A DNA stretch of 64,000 bases from Galeopsis tetrahit (Eukaryota; Streptophyta; Magnoliopsida; Lamiales; Lamiaceae), in the NCBI GenBank assembly GCA_963675135.1, contig OY776124.1, positions 20,272,066-20,336,065 on the forward strand, given 5' to 3'. This document shows positions 44,870 through 55,526 of the stretch, piece after piece (positions within the stretch are counted from its first letter, which is position 1; each line of letters starts with the position of its first letter). The position numbers were made by a program, and so were the translations under genes. The notes under the pieces were generated by a model. That model ran no database searches. It was not told where the DNA came from and saw only the letters and a program-made list of their open reading frames with translations.

Positions 44870-45105
44870 TGCACCCACTCATTTTATGAATTCACCTTCA
44901 AATCATTGTTTTACAACTACACCCGCTCATTTTATGAGTTCACCCCCCAAATTATTTTTTTACCACAATTATCTACACCCGCTCATTTTATGAGTTCACC
45001 CCCAAATTATATTTATACTACAATTATCAGCACCCACTCACTTTATGAGTTCACCCCCAAATTATCTGCACCCGATCATTTTATGAGTTTACCCCCAAAT
45101 ATTTT
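44870..45105. repeat. tandem repeats in the left arm, unit ~40-45 bp
   Basis: Five or so copies of CTCATTTTATGAGTTCACC, each followed by CCCAAATTAT and ACAATTATCTGCACC variants. Reversed copies are at 47355-47720. Confidence 0.8.
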
Positions 45106-45403
45106 TTTTTAAATAATTATATTTAAAAACTATATTATCTTTTAATTTATACATTTACAATTTGCAGCTGAGTTATCGTCGATTCACCACTAAATCACCC
45201 ATATTTTTAAAAATAAAATCGTAAAAACATAATTGAAAAAAACAATTGAAATTAGTCACAAATCTCAATTTTTTTTTCTTTTAAATTTTTTTTTCAATTT
45301 TCAGTTTTTATTTCAAACTTTTTATTTCTTCATTTTTTTCCTGCTTTTTTTTTTTTTTAGTATTTTTAATATAAAATAATATTATATATATAATTTTATT
45401 ATA

Positions 45404-45685
45404 CTCCCTCCGTCCCACAATAACTTTCACACTTTCCTTTTTAGTACGTTCCACAATAACTTTCACACCCCTAAAATGGAAAATCCTTTATAAACTCCAC
45501 CCTCACAATATCCTCAATTTTACACAAATGTCATTACTTTTTCTCCACGCATACACAAAAGTCAACTCATTTATTTACTTTACACATAAAGGTTTCAAAA
45601 TTACCCCTCAAAACTTCACTCATTATTACACTTTCTTAATATTTGTGCCCATCTACCTATGAAAATTAATATGGGACGGAGGGAG
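45404..45685. mobile_element. Stowaway MITE
   Basis: 282 bp, ends CTCCCTCCGTCCC and GGGACGGAGGGAG, TA duplication on both sides. Same family as 60462-60738, with near-identical inner sequence (ACAATAACTTTCACAC). Confidence 0.9.
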
Positions 45686-45689
45686 TAGT

Positions 45690-46310
45690 CGCTAGTACAA
45701 TAAGTAATAACCAGTAATACCATAAATCATAATCAGTAATACCATTAATAATAATTAGTAATATCTTATACAAAAACAAATAATTGCACACATCTAATTA
45801 TATTCAATAATACCAAGAACAATTATTAGTAATACCACGGACAGTAATCTGTAATACCATTAATATTAATTAGTAAAATTTTATACAATAACAAATAATT
45901 TCACACATCTAATTATATAATGTAATACCAAAAAATAATTATCAGTAATACCATGAAGGAATGAACAGTAATTAGTAATACCATAAACATTGATCATTAA
46001 TATCTTATACAATAACATATAATTTCACAAATCAAATTATATTTAGTAATACCAAAAACCATTATCACTGATACCATAAATAATAATATATAATAACATA
46101 AACAATAATAATAAGCAGTAATGCCTTAATTAATAATAAATAATTCCACACAATCAGTAATACCACAAACAATAACCAGTAATACCACAATTAATTATCA
46201 ATAATGCTGTAATCAATAATCATTAATATTAATTTAATAGTGTATTAATAGTAATACCACAATCAATAACTAATAATACCAATACCACTAACAATAATAC
46301 CATAAAAAAG
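45690..46310. repeat. degenerate tandem repeats of a TAATACCA motif
   Basis: About twenty variants of AGTAATACCA(T/C)AAACAATAA spaced 20-45 bp apart. Low-complexity, non-coding. Confidence 0.7.
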
Positions 46311-46319
46311 TGGAGGGAG

Positions 46320-46890
46320 TGCAGACCAGGGTGTACTGAAGAAAATAGGGGGTGCATATTACTAAGCCCAATTGAAGAGAACCATAGCCAAATAGAAGGG
46401 CACCCTAGGTCAGCAGTCGCCGCCTGAGATTTCATCGACAAGCTCACCGGCTCCGAGTGCCGACTGATCAGAGATCCATCGACAACATACTCACAATCCT
46501 CCGTCGGACCGTTGTCAACCAGAGGAAGAGGCTGCGCAGGAGCATGGTGAAGAAAACGAAGCAATGTAGCTTCGATTTAGACAAATACGAACAACGAGAG
46601 CGAAGTGAGTGTTGCAGGCGAGTGTCATTGATGCCGGAGAAGCTCCTGAATCGCGAACACAAAGGAGATTGATCGAAGCAGTCGCGTCGGTGGTCGAAAT
46701 GAGCAGAGGTTTTTGACAGCCATGGATCGTGGCCGAGATGGAAGATGATGTCGATTGTCATGGAATTGAAGAATCATGATTGCGATTTGAGGAGGGGGCT
46801 TAAGCGGCCGAGACGGAAGCGCCGTCGTCGCCGTCGAAGGGGTGGTCGGATATGGTGGTGGCTGGGTCACCCACCGACCGACATGGATTT
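46320..46890 (-). other. GC-rich gene-like island inside the foldback element
   Basis: Overlapping minus-strand frames (46468-46761, 46625-46870) with Pro/Ser/Arg-rich composition, quite unlike the AT-rich surroundings. I recognise no family. It may be a captured host gene fragment, as in Pack-MULEs. Confidence 0.35.
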
Positions 46891-47724
46891 TCGACAGGTC
46901 CTTTACTCATCAAATTCAAATTGAAATTCAAGTGCACCGCCGATAGAATATAATAAAATCATACCTATAATATTATTTTGTATTAAGATTAAAAAAATAC
47001 ACATGAAAAAAATGAAAAAGAAAGGCCGAAAAAAAAAGTAAAAGAAATAAAAACGAAGAAATAAAAAATTTGGAAAAAAAAATTAAAAATGGGAAGAAAA
47101 AAGGAAAAGAGGAGGGGAAAAAAATTAAAAAGAAAAAAATCGAGATTTGTGGCTAATTTCGATAGTTTTTTATTAATTATATTTTTACAATTTTTTTAAA
47201 AAAGTATAGGTTACTTGGTGGTGAATCGACGGTAACTCGATGATAACTCGTTTGTATATTGTAAATATATAAATTAGAGTTTATTTTATTATATTTTGTG
47301 TAAATTAATAAAAAGATAATATAATTTTTTTAAATGTGATTATTTTTTAAAAATTATTTTGGGGTGAACTCATAAAATGAGTGGGTACAGATAATCGTGA
47401 TAAAATAATAATTTGGGAGTGAACTCATAAAATGAGTGGGTGCAGATAACTGTGGTAAAAAAATGATTTTGGGGTGAACTCATAAAATGAGCAAGTACAT
47501 ATAACCGTGGTAAAAAAAGATTTGGGGGTGAACTCATAAAATGAGCGGGTGCAAATAACCGTGGTAAAAAATGATTTGGGGGTGAACTCATAAAATGAGC
47601 GAGTACATATAATTGTGGTAAAAAATGATTTGGGGGTGAACTCATTAAATGTATAAGTGCAGATAATTATAGAAAAAAATAATTTGGGAGGTGAACTAAT
47701 TATATGAATGGGTGTAGATAATTT

Positions 47725-49202
47725 GAATTAAAAAAAATGAAATTGAGTAGGTATGCATCATCCACTTGCATGCATACATATATTAAATGTTTTAGTACCA
47801 TAAATATTTCCCTTAAATTTCTCAAATCGGTTATTTTTAATTTTAAAGTTAGAAGATCGTAATTTTGATTCCCAAAATTTCTCAACTGAAATTCTATTAT
47901 TTTCTCTTAAACTGTATACATTATTTTTCACAAATCAAATTATAGAAAATATTTTCACCGTAAATAAGGAACCAGAGAGCATCCCTCTTCATTTTTTCGT
48001 TTTCGGTATTTTCTTCCTCTCCATTCTCATTATTTTTTTATTTATTCTATTCTATTATGTTATACTATTAATTCAACGTATTAAAGAAATTCTGGTTTGT
48101 AAAACTCGATCTAGTTGAATGCTTAATTCTTTTGGTATATTTTTAACTTGTTGTAAAATTCTAATTATTTATGCTAAATTAATTTGTATCCTCATAGGAT
48201 TTTTACACTATTCTTCTAAGAAATGTTTGTATTAATTTCCTGTTGCCACATTAGAATTGTTATTTAAATATTTTACACTAGATTATAATGGTTGTCAAAC
48301 CTAATATTTTGATACTAACCGACCAAAAGTTTGGAATGCGATTTTGCTTTTTAAATCATTTTACCCAAAACCCATTTCCAAGACAAGTTATTTATATTAT
48401 TTTAGGTGACGAGGATTAAAGATACTTCATTTCATTGATTTGCATCCACTACATACATTTGGAGGTGGGATTTAATTGCTTTAATTTATACAATGGTTTG
48501 ATAGTGATTTATTGCTTAATGGGACTTAATGGGTAAAATTATGAATGTCAAACACAATGTTGTATTGATTTATGTAATTTTACAAGTCAAATAGCAGCAG
48601 TAGCGAAAACTTTGAGATATCGAAATCCAGTTTCCCAGGCACCATCAGTAGTACCAAGTCCAAATTTTCATTCAAGCCCTAATTTTATTGTCAACAAATG
48701 ATCTATGAAGAAGAAAAAAAAACTAGTGTCTGATATTTCCACTACCAACTTTTAGGAATGTTAAGAATTATATGAATTAATTTGACATCTCTCTACTTTT
48801 TAATAAGACAAATTTCATAATATCAGAGTGCTTCCGTTCACACATTCTAAGTTCAAATTTTGTTGAGAGTAAATTAATTTGAAGTTTTAGATGAGACAAA
48901 ATTCTTTGAATAAAATTATCAAAATAAATAAACCAATGGCATTACGGCAAAAAAAAGAAAGAAAATTGGAATTATAAAAGGTTGGAGTTTATATTATACC
49001 AAATGATCAGCGTTCACAATTATATGCGCAAGCACAATAAGTTTTGTTTTTAGGTAATTGTCCACAAAAACTCCAAACATATAGATTTGCATACGTATCG
49101 ATGCACGGTAGAACACATGATGTTGCAACATCTGGGTTGCATACTGCTACTATATCTTTCTTACATTCCGTTCCACATACCAAACTACCTGAAATAATAA
49201 TA
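47725..49202. other. AT-rich intergenic stretch, nothing recognised
   Basis: No open frame with family signatures and no clear repeat ends. Confidence 0.5.
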
Positions 49203-49205
49203 TTC
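49203..49205. repeat. target-site duplication of CACTA-2, left copy (TTC)
   Basis: TTC here and at 59330-59332. Confidence 0.85.
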
Positions 49206-49229
49206 CACTACAAAAAAGAGGTGTTTTAC

Positions 49230-49640
49230 CGACGGTTATACCGACGGATATTCAGTCGGTATTGGCTCTTACCGACGGATTTTATCCGTCGTCAATGAAT
49301 TGGTCGGTAGTGGTTACCGACGGAAAATATGCGTCCGTCGGTATATACCGACGGATTCCCGACGGATTCAAACCAACCCGTTTTCAAACCGGGTCGCCTA
49401 TACCGACGGATTCAATTCCGTCGGCAGTCAAGCCAACCCGTTTTCAAACCGGGTCGCCTTTACCGACGGATCCCAAATCAATTTTTCGTCGGTAGATCCG
49501 TCGGTATATGTTGGACTTAAATTTTATTATTTTAATTTACCGACGGAATTTTCCGTCGGTAAGTATTAAATGTTTTTAAAAAAGACGGAATTCCGTCGGC
49601 TCGCCCGTCGGTATTACCGACGCTACACCGACGGAATAGT
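49230..49640. repeat. left subterminal repeats of CACTA-2
   Basis: More than fifteen copies of (T)ACCGACGGA or its complement, many paired head to head. A 57-bp direct duplication around CAACCCGTTTTCAAACCGGG occurs at 49373-49400 and 49433-49460. Confidence 0.85.
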
Positions 49641-50480
49641 CCGTCGGTAAGTACCAAAAATTTTTTTAAAAAATTTATTTGCAATCGGGATCCGACCCGA
49701 TCCCGATTGCTTACATAATTGCTTAAAATTCAATACACGATCAAAATTCAATACACGATCAAAATTGCTTAAATAATTCAATACACAAATCTACATTACA
49801 TCCAACAGAATAAACAAAAACAAAATCGTGCTAAGGCATCGAATGGTGTTCCGGATTTGGCAGAGGATCGATCAAGTAAGAAGCAAATAGAATTTTGCTC
49901 CTGATTATGACAACTATACCCCTCACTAGAATGCTTGAAAAAGCTCTGTGAAATATTAAAACAACATAGTAAACATTAACAAAAACTTATATGAGAAATA
50001 ATTTAACAAGAATGTGAGTATATTAATACGTACCGTGGAGTATATTAAATTGTCCTTCGCTGACTCGACTACATCCCTGCCATTTCAAAATCAATTCCAA
50101 AGAATCAAGATTCAATTGTCATTTTATATATTTAAACATAAATTAAATTATCATAAAAATTACCTCAACAGAGATCAAGTAACTTCATTAGGCTCGCATA
50201 GTTTCGGTCATGCTGGTAGTTCAAAGATAAGAGATTTAGAGTACAATAAATAAATCAATAATTCAAATTTGTTAAGGCTTTTATTTTTTTCTTTTTAATT
50301 TGTGTTTGCAAGGGATAGAATAATTTTTTTTTTTAAATCGTTCCCTCAAAGTTTTGTTAAATTTTCGAAAAGAAATCGGACACAATAAAATTTTCGAACA
50401 AATACAAAAAAAATTCAAAACCCTAATTTTTTTTAGAAAAGAAATCGGACACAATAAAAAAACAAAGAAGGGATGCTCAC

Positions 50481-50990
50481 CTGACTTGGACGGCGGCGTG
50501 GCGGGGAGGGACGGTAGGGTGTCGCGGACGGTGGGGATGGGCGAACGGTCGCAGCGAGGACGGCCGGAGAAGGGGGTGGCGCCGCTGCGAACGTGGGCAA
50601 GGGGCAGCATGTGGCGGAGGAGACGGTCGGAGTGGCGGAGGAGACGGTCGGAGTAGTGGGGGAGAGGGAGAGGGAGAAGGAGATACATAGAGAGGGGGAT
50701 GGAAAATATGCGTGAAATGAGAGAAAGTTACATTTATATTCGGAAATGGCGACGGCAATGGCGACGGATATTTCGGTCGGCTTTGGCTCGTTGCCATTAG
50801 CGACGGAATTGGCGACGAATATTTCGGTCGGCTTTGGCTCGTTGTCGTTAGCGACGGAAATGGCGACGGATATTTCGGTCGGCTTTGGCTCGTTGCCGTT
50901 AGCGACGGAAATGGCGACGGATATTTCGGTCGGCTTTGGCTCGTTGCCGTTAGCGACGGAAATGGCGACGGATATGTTCCGTCGCCATTG
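50481..50990 (-). repeat. 51-bp tandem repeats next to an exon-like segment
   Basis: Four units of 51 bp (about 50757-50975) contain GATATTTCGGTCGGCTTTGG and GCGACGGAA. Because 51 is a multiple of three, a 17-residue peptide repeat appears on the minus strand. Downstream on the minus strand is a C/T-rich leader, an ATG near 50688 and a donor TCAG|GTGAGC at 50480. The layout copies a CACTA 5' end (repeats, leader, exon 1) but with a GCGACGG motif, so it may be a fragment of a different CACTA. Confidence 0.5.
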
Positions 50991-51149
50991 GATTTTTATA
51001 ACCAAATGATAAATAATTAAATTAAATTATAAGTTAAGTTAATTAATAAAATAACCAAATGATAAATAATTAAATTATAAGTTATAACCAAATGATAAAT
51101 AATGAAATCTTATAAATTGTACAAAATAAAATAGCTAGGTTACATTAAT

Positions 51150-52099
51150 TTAATATTCATCTTCATCTTCGTCTTCATTTTCATTATTTGCCACATCTTC
51201 CTCTTCCTCCTCATCTTCTTCATCCTCATCTTCTTCATCCTCCCCCTCGTCATGTTCATCCTCCTCCTCATGTCCACTATCGTTTTCAATAACAATCAAT
51301 TGTGGATTTGCAGCCGTCAAGTCTACCGAAAGATTAAAATCTGCCGCAAACACTTCAGTTTGATTCTCTATTTGTTCCATTTGAAACGGAGGTTCATCTT
51401 CATCGTTGTTTTCCTTTTGGGGGACCTCCACCATTGACCTTGCCTTCACTTTGCAAACAGCGTGCCATTCTGATCTATTACGTTTTCCAGCTCCTGGATA
51501 CGTGCAGTAGAAGACTTGAGATACCTGAGAGGCAAATACAAACGGATCATCCCCACTATACTTCCTTTTCGAATTAACATCCACAAGCTTGTACTCCGGA
51601 TGAATTTTGGTTCCTAAAGGGGATGTGTCAAACCAATGGCACTTGAACAACATTACGGTTTTCACTGGATATCCCGGATATTCAATTTCAACGACTTCGT
51701 GCAACACCCCAAAGTAATCACTTGCATCTGCATTGTAATTCGCACCCCTAAGACAAACACCACTGTTGTTAGTCGTTCTTGTTGATGCATACTCTGATGT
51801 ATGAAACCTGTAGCCTTTCACAATATAGCCGTTGTAAGTCCTCACACGACGTAGGGGTCCTTTGTTGAGATCCTGTAAGAACCGGCTCTGAAAATCGTGC
51901 GATTGTCCCTATACGTACAGTTAAAATTAACATTAATCAAAACAATTATTTGTTCACGTAAAATTCAATTAATGATACTCACATAACGTTGGAACCGTCG
52001 GGCAAATTGACGTTGAAGACTAGTATCTATGTCTCTATCTGAGATGTTTTGATCTGCGTGTCGTAGTTCTTGTGTATACATCCTAATAATTCACAACAC
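51150..52099 (-). CDS. tnp2: CACTA-2 TNP2, 3' exons (DUF4216 and acidic tail)
   Basis: Last part of the transposase gene. One exon starts near 52083 (RMYTQELRHADQN) and ends at a GTGAGT donor near 51980. The final exon starts near 51910 and runs to the TAA at 51150-51152. It carries the DUF4216 region (NYFGVLHE-like ASDYFGVLHEVVEIEYPG, LFKCHWFDT, DPFVFASQVSQVFYC). It ends in a run of about 45 Asp/Glu-rich residues. Such a C-terminal domain is standard for plant TNP2-type proteins. Exon limits are by eye. The frame at 51150-51845 is clean. Confidence 0.75.
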
Positions 52100-52164
52100 A
52101 ATTAGATGATAAATGACGCACGTTTAGTGCTATTTAATTAGATGATAAATATATGAAATACTTA

Positions 52165-52488
52165 CTCAATGTAAGGCTGAACTTCATCACAATTCAATAA
52201 CACGTACGTTTGTGCTATTTCAGCCTCTGTGTGTGTTGACCAATATCGTTCAGTGGCTTTTCCTATAGGTCGCCCCTTAGACTTGAATACAGAGAGCATG
52301 CCATCGACTTCTTGTTGCGTACCTCTACCATCGAAGTTACGTGGTTCATTCCTGATCCTCGTGTTGATATGGTCTTCAAAATAATATGAACAAAACATGC
52401 CAACATCTTCATTCAAATACGCATTAACAATCGATGCTTCGACGTTTGCCTTTTGTTTAGCATTGCGCTTCAAGTTGTGGAGATACCT
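52165..52488 (-). CDS. tnp2: CACTA-2 TNP2, middle exon
   Basis: Exon starting after an acceptor (ATTTTAG|GTATC near 52488) with LHNLKRNAKQKANVEASIVNAYL. This matches the conserved linker after DUF4218 in TNP2 proteins (YLxxLKxxVxNKAxVEGSIxEAYL type). It ends near 52165 at a GTAAGT donor. It is bridged to the 52564-54966 exon by a short AT-rich intron (52489-52566). Confidence 0.75.
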
Positions 52489-52563
52489 AAAATTATAATA
52501 GTTAACAAATTAAAATAAGGCTCCATATACTAAAAACTAATTAAATGAGAGAAATAGAATTGT

Positions 52564-54966
52564 TCACCTCTCAAATGGGTACATCCACCTGTACTGCACT
52601 GGACCACAAATCCTAGCTTCATACGCTAAGTGAACAGGTAAGTGTTCCATCGAGTCAAAGAAGCTAGGTGGGAAAAAACGTTCCAACTTACACAAAATAA
52701 CTGGAATGTCTCGTTCCAAACGATTCATATCATCAACCTTGATTGTTGTAGACGTTAAATCTCTAAAAAATAGACTTAATTCAGTGACAGCCCTCCACAC
52801 ATTCAGAGGAAGAAATTCTCGAAACGCAATAGGTATCAAGCGCTGCATAAAAACATGACAATCATGACTCTTCATCCCTGCAACTTTGCCTTTTGTTGTG
52901 TCTATGCATCGACTCATGTTTGACACGTAGCCGTCTGGAAATCTTAACTCTTTAATCCACCTACACAATTCCTGATTTTGTGTCTTATCTAGTGTGTAGC
53001 AAGCCTTTGGATATTTACCTGTACGGGTATCCTGTTCCAACTCATCACGGCGACAGATAGTGTTCAACTCTTCCCTGGACTTTGGAGTATCTTTCGTCTT
53101 GCCTTCTGTGTTCATGATTGTGTGAAACACGTTGTCAAACACATTCTTCTCAATGTGCATGACATCCAAATTGTGTCGGAGCAATAGTGAACTCCAATAT
53201 GGCAAGTCCCAAAAAATACTCTTTTTCTTCCAATTACCTGGGATTCCTTTGTTGTGTTCTTCTGCATTTTCCTCCGTAGTTTTTTTCAAACCCGTCCACT
53301 CAATCTCATGTAACAGACTTTGTCCTGTACGATTAATAAATGTTAGAATAAATGTAACCCAAAAAAACATGTTAAAATAAATGTATAAAATACCATTTCG
53401 AAGGGGCGGTCGATTGTTTGTGACTGTTCTATTCTTCGTGAAGTCCACCTTATTCCTTCGAAATGGATGCTCTCGAGGTAAAAACCTTCGGTGATTATCG
53501 AACCATGAAACTTTTCTACTCTTCGGGAGACTGAAAGCTTCAGAATATTCCATACAATACGGACAAGCTTGCTTTCCGGCTGTACTCCACCCGGACAACA
53601 TAGCATATGCAAGAAAGTCGCTAATGGTCCACAATAAAGCAGCACGCATCGTGAAGTTCTGTTTCCTAGAAACATCATACGTTTGGACTCCGTTATCCCA
53701 TAGGAAGATCAAGTCTTTAATAAGAGGCTGGAGATAAACATCAAGTTTATGCTTTGGATTCGACGGACCAGGCACCAATACGGTCAGAAACATTGTTTGA
53801 GGTTTCATGCACATCCATGGAGGTAGATTATACGGAGTCAGTATCACCGGCCACAAAGAATACTTCTTTCCATAACTCCCAAACGGTGCAAAACCATCAG
53901 TACTCAAGCCTAATCTCACATTCCTCGGTTCACAAGCAAATCCTGGAAACACATTATCAAGGTGTTTCCAGGCTTCAGAGTCGGACGGATGTCTCATATC
54001 CCCAGCCTCAGTATCTTCAGAATTTCTTGCATGCCACGTCATGTGTTGAGCTGTAGCACTAGATTGAAACAATCTCATTAAACGAGGAATGATAGGAAGA
54101 TAATACATCCTCTTGTGTGGCACTTTCTTTTTTGTCTTGCTCGATTGACCACCTGGTCCCTTCCGTCGTGCCTCTTTGTACCGGGGATGGCCACACATTC
54201 TACACATAAGAAGATCGCTATCGTCATCACCCCAGTATAACATGCAACCATTCACACAACAATCAATCTTCTCAACCGGCAAACCCATATTCTTCATCAG
54301 TTGTTTGCTCTGATGAAACGTCGTAGGTACTTTATTATCGACAGGACAAATCTCACTGCATAATTGTGTCATTTGCTCATATGCTCTGTTAGATAGCTTG
54401 TTCTGCGTCTTGATAGCCATAAGTCGAGCATTAAATGACAACTGAGAATGAGAATCACACCCTGGGTACAAATCTTGATCGACTAATTTGAGCATCTCAT
54501 AAAACTGAAATGCTTCATCCGTTGGTTCCTCCTCTATATTTGACATACCGGCTTCCATCACCATTGTTTGATACATATCGGGTTCTTCCACCCCAAACTC
54601 TTGATCGTTACTGGTGCCGACATGCTCAACGTGTACGGGTTGTTCATAAATTGCAGTAGTGTAATAGTACAAGACTTGATCAAAATTATAAGGCCACCGT
54701 TGTTCGCCATGACTTGTCCAATTATAGTAATTATCAACGAACCCATTCATAACAACGTGGCATAAGACTTCATCAATGCTTTTAAATGATCTATTCTTCC
54801 ATTTCTTAGCATTACACGGACACCTAATACAATCCTCAGACATGTAATGTGGGTGTAGCTTTGCAAATTCAACAAATGACACGAGTTTATCATAAAATTC
54901 AACATTCACATTTCCTAAAACGAGCCTAGGAGTACAATACATCCACCGACGATCCGTCAATTCCAT
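52564..54966 (-). CDS. tnp2: CACTA-2 TNP2 transposase, main exons
   Basis: DDE-type transposase that cuts CACTA ends. ATG 54964-54966. N-terminal transposase-associated zinc domain (WMYCTPRL ... IRCPC, residues 8-80). The catalytic Transposase_21 core spans about 220-560: CVNGCMLYW and CRMCGHPRY zinc site, then Asp in LGLSTDGFAPFG, Asp in YLQPLIKDLIFLW, and a third acidic site near HNLDVMHIEKNV. DUF4218 (MKSHDCHVFMQRLIPIAFREFLP) is at the end. A 69-bp intron (53325-53393) is a multiple of three and stop-free, so the frame stays open through it. It ends at a donor near 52566. It is full-length for the family and has no stops. Confidence 0.88.
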   Translation of the reverse strand: MELTDRRWMYCTPRLVLGNVNVEFYDKLVSFVEFAKLHPHYMSEDCIRCPCNAKKWKNRSFKSIDEVLCHVVMNGFVDNYYNWTSHGEQRWPYNFDQVLYYYTTAIYEQPVHVEHVGTSNDQEFGVEEPDMYQTMVMEAGMSNIEEEPTDEAFQFYEMLKLVDQDLYPGCDSHSQLSFNARLMAIKTQNKLSNRAYEQMTQLCSEICPVDNKVPTTFHQSKQLMKNMGLPVEKIDCCVNGCMLYWGDDDSDLLMCRMCGHPRYKEARRKGPGGQSSKTKKKVPHKRMYYLPIIPRLMRLFQSSATAQHMTWHARNSEDTEAGDMRHPSDSEAWKHLDNVFPGFACEPRNVRLGLSTDGFAPFGSYGKKYSLWPVILTPYNLPPWMCMKPQTMFLTVLVPGPSNPKHKLDVYLQPLIKDLIFLWDNGVQTYDVSRKQNFTMRAALLWTISDFLAYAMLSGWSTAGKQACPYCMEYSEAFSLPKSRKVSWFDNHRRFLPREHPFRRNKVDFTKNRTVTNNRPPLRNGILYIYFNMFFWVTFILTFINRTGQSLLHEIEWTGLKKTTEENAEEHNKGIPGNWKKKSIFWDLPYWSSLLLRHNLDVMHIEKNVFDNVFHTIMNTEGKTKDTPKSREELNTICRRDELEQDTRTGKYPKACYTLDKTQNQELCRWIKELRFPDGYVSNMSRCIDTTKGKVAGMKSHDCHVFMQRLIPIAFREFLPLNVWRAVTELSLFFRDLTSTTIKVDDMNRLERDIPVILCKLERFFPPSFFDSMEHLPVHLAYEARICGPVQYRWMYPFER
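53325..53393 (-). other. in-frame intron of TNP2
   Basis: Minus strand: ATG|GTATTTTAT ... AATCGTACAG|GACAAAG. 69 bp, T-rich. Left unspliced it would add 23 hydrophobic residues in the middle of the catalytic region. Confidence 0.7.
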
Positions 54967-55179
54967 CTGTTAAACAATTTGACCAAAATAAAATTACACA
55001 CTAAAAATTAAACACTAAAAGTAAAAATTATGTAGTAAAATTACACACTAAAAAACTAAACACCAAATTAAAATTACACACTAAAAAACATACCTTAAAT
55101 TTTCGCTCCAATCCAAATTTTTTGCTCCACACTAAAAATTTTCGCGTGTTTTGAGGTTCTGGAATGTTTTTCAATACTA

Positions 55180-55405
55180 CATGCCGACGGAAATGTCAGT
55201 CCGTCGGTATATCACGCGCCGAAATTCCGTCGGTATTGCCAATATCGACGGATAATTTCAGTCGGTAACACATATTTCAAATGTATGTCAAATCAGTCAG
55301 ATTCCGTTGACCAATTTTCAGTCGGTATTTACATTACCGACGGAAATTCCGTCGGTATTGAACATGTGTCAATACCGACGGAATCACGTTCCGTCGGTAA
55401 AGACG
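55180..55405. promoter_or_regulatory. internal cluster of CACTA-2 subterminal motifs between divergent genes
   Basis: At least ten CCGACGGA/TCCGTCGG-type motifs, both orientations, lie here. The cluster is between the TNP2 start (54966, minus) and the GRF gene start (55527, plus). It is far from either end of the element, so it is likely a shared regulatory region bound by the element's own protein. Confidence 0.6.
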
Positions 55406-55526
55406 CGTATAAAAAAAATTTAACTACGTATTCTTAACACTCCAACCACACTCAAAACAACCTACTTCTTCACAAACATCAAAATTTAAAAAAATACAGA
55501 AACTCGTGTCTTCATCTTCGACATCC

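Larger units (their letters stand above)
44798..47724. mobile_element. foldback element with tandem-repeat arms
   Basis: Left arm (44798 to about 45310) and right arm (about 47060-47724) are long imperfect inverted repeats. Their outer parts are tandem units of about 40-45 bp containing CTCATTTTATGAGTTCACCCCC (left) or the complement (right). Inner parts share the blocks around GAGATTTGTGGCTAATTTC and GGTGAATCGACG. No transposase and no certain target duplication seen. It may be a MULE-type or foldback transposon. Confidence 0.6.

Noticed and set aside
44787..45112. Open frames with a repeated HFMSSPPN-type peptide, also reversed at 47370-47645
   Set aside because: They are translations of the tandem repeat arms of the foldback element, not genes.
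49262..49569. Several overlapping frames of 60-90 codons at both CACTA-2 ends
   Set aside because: Products of the repeated CCGACGGA motif read in different frames.
50757..50975. A protein with 17-residue repeats on the minus strand
   Set aside because: The frame exists because the DNA unit is 51 bp; composition and context indicate a regulatory or subterminal repeat rather than a coding repeat.
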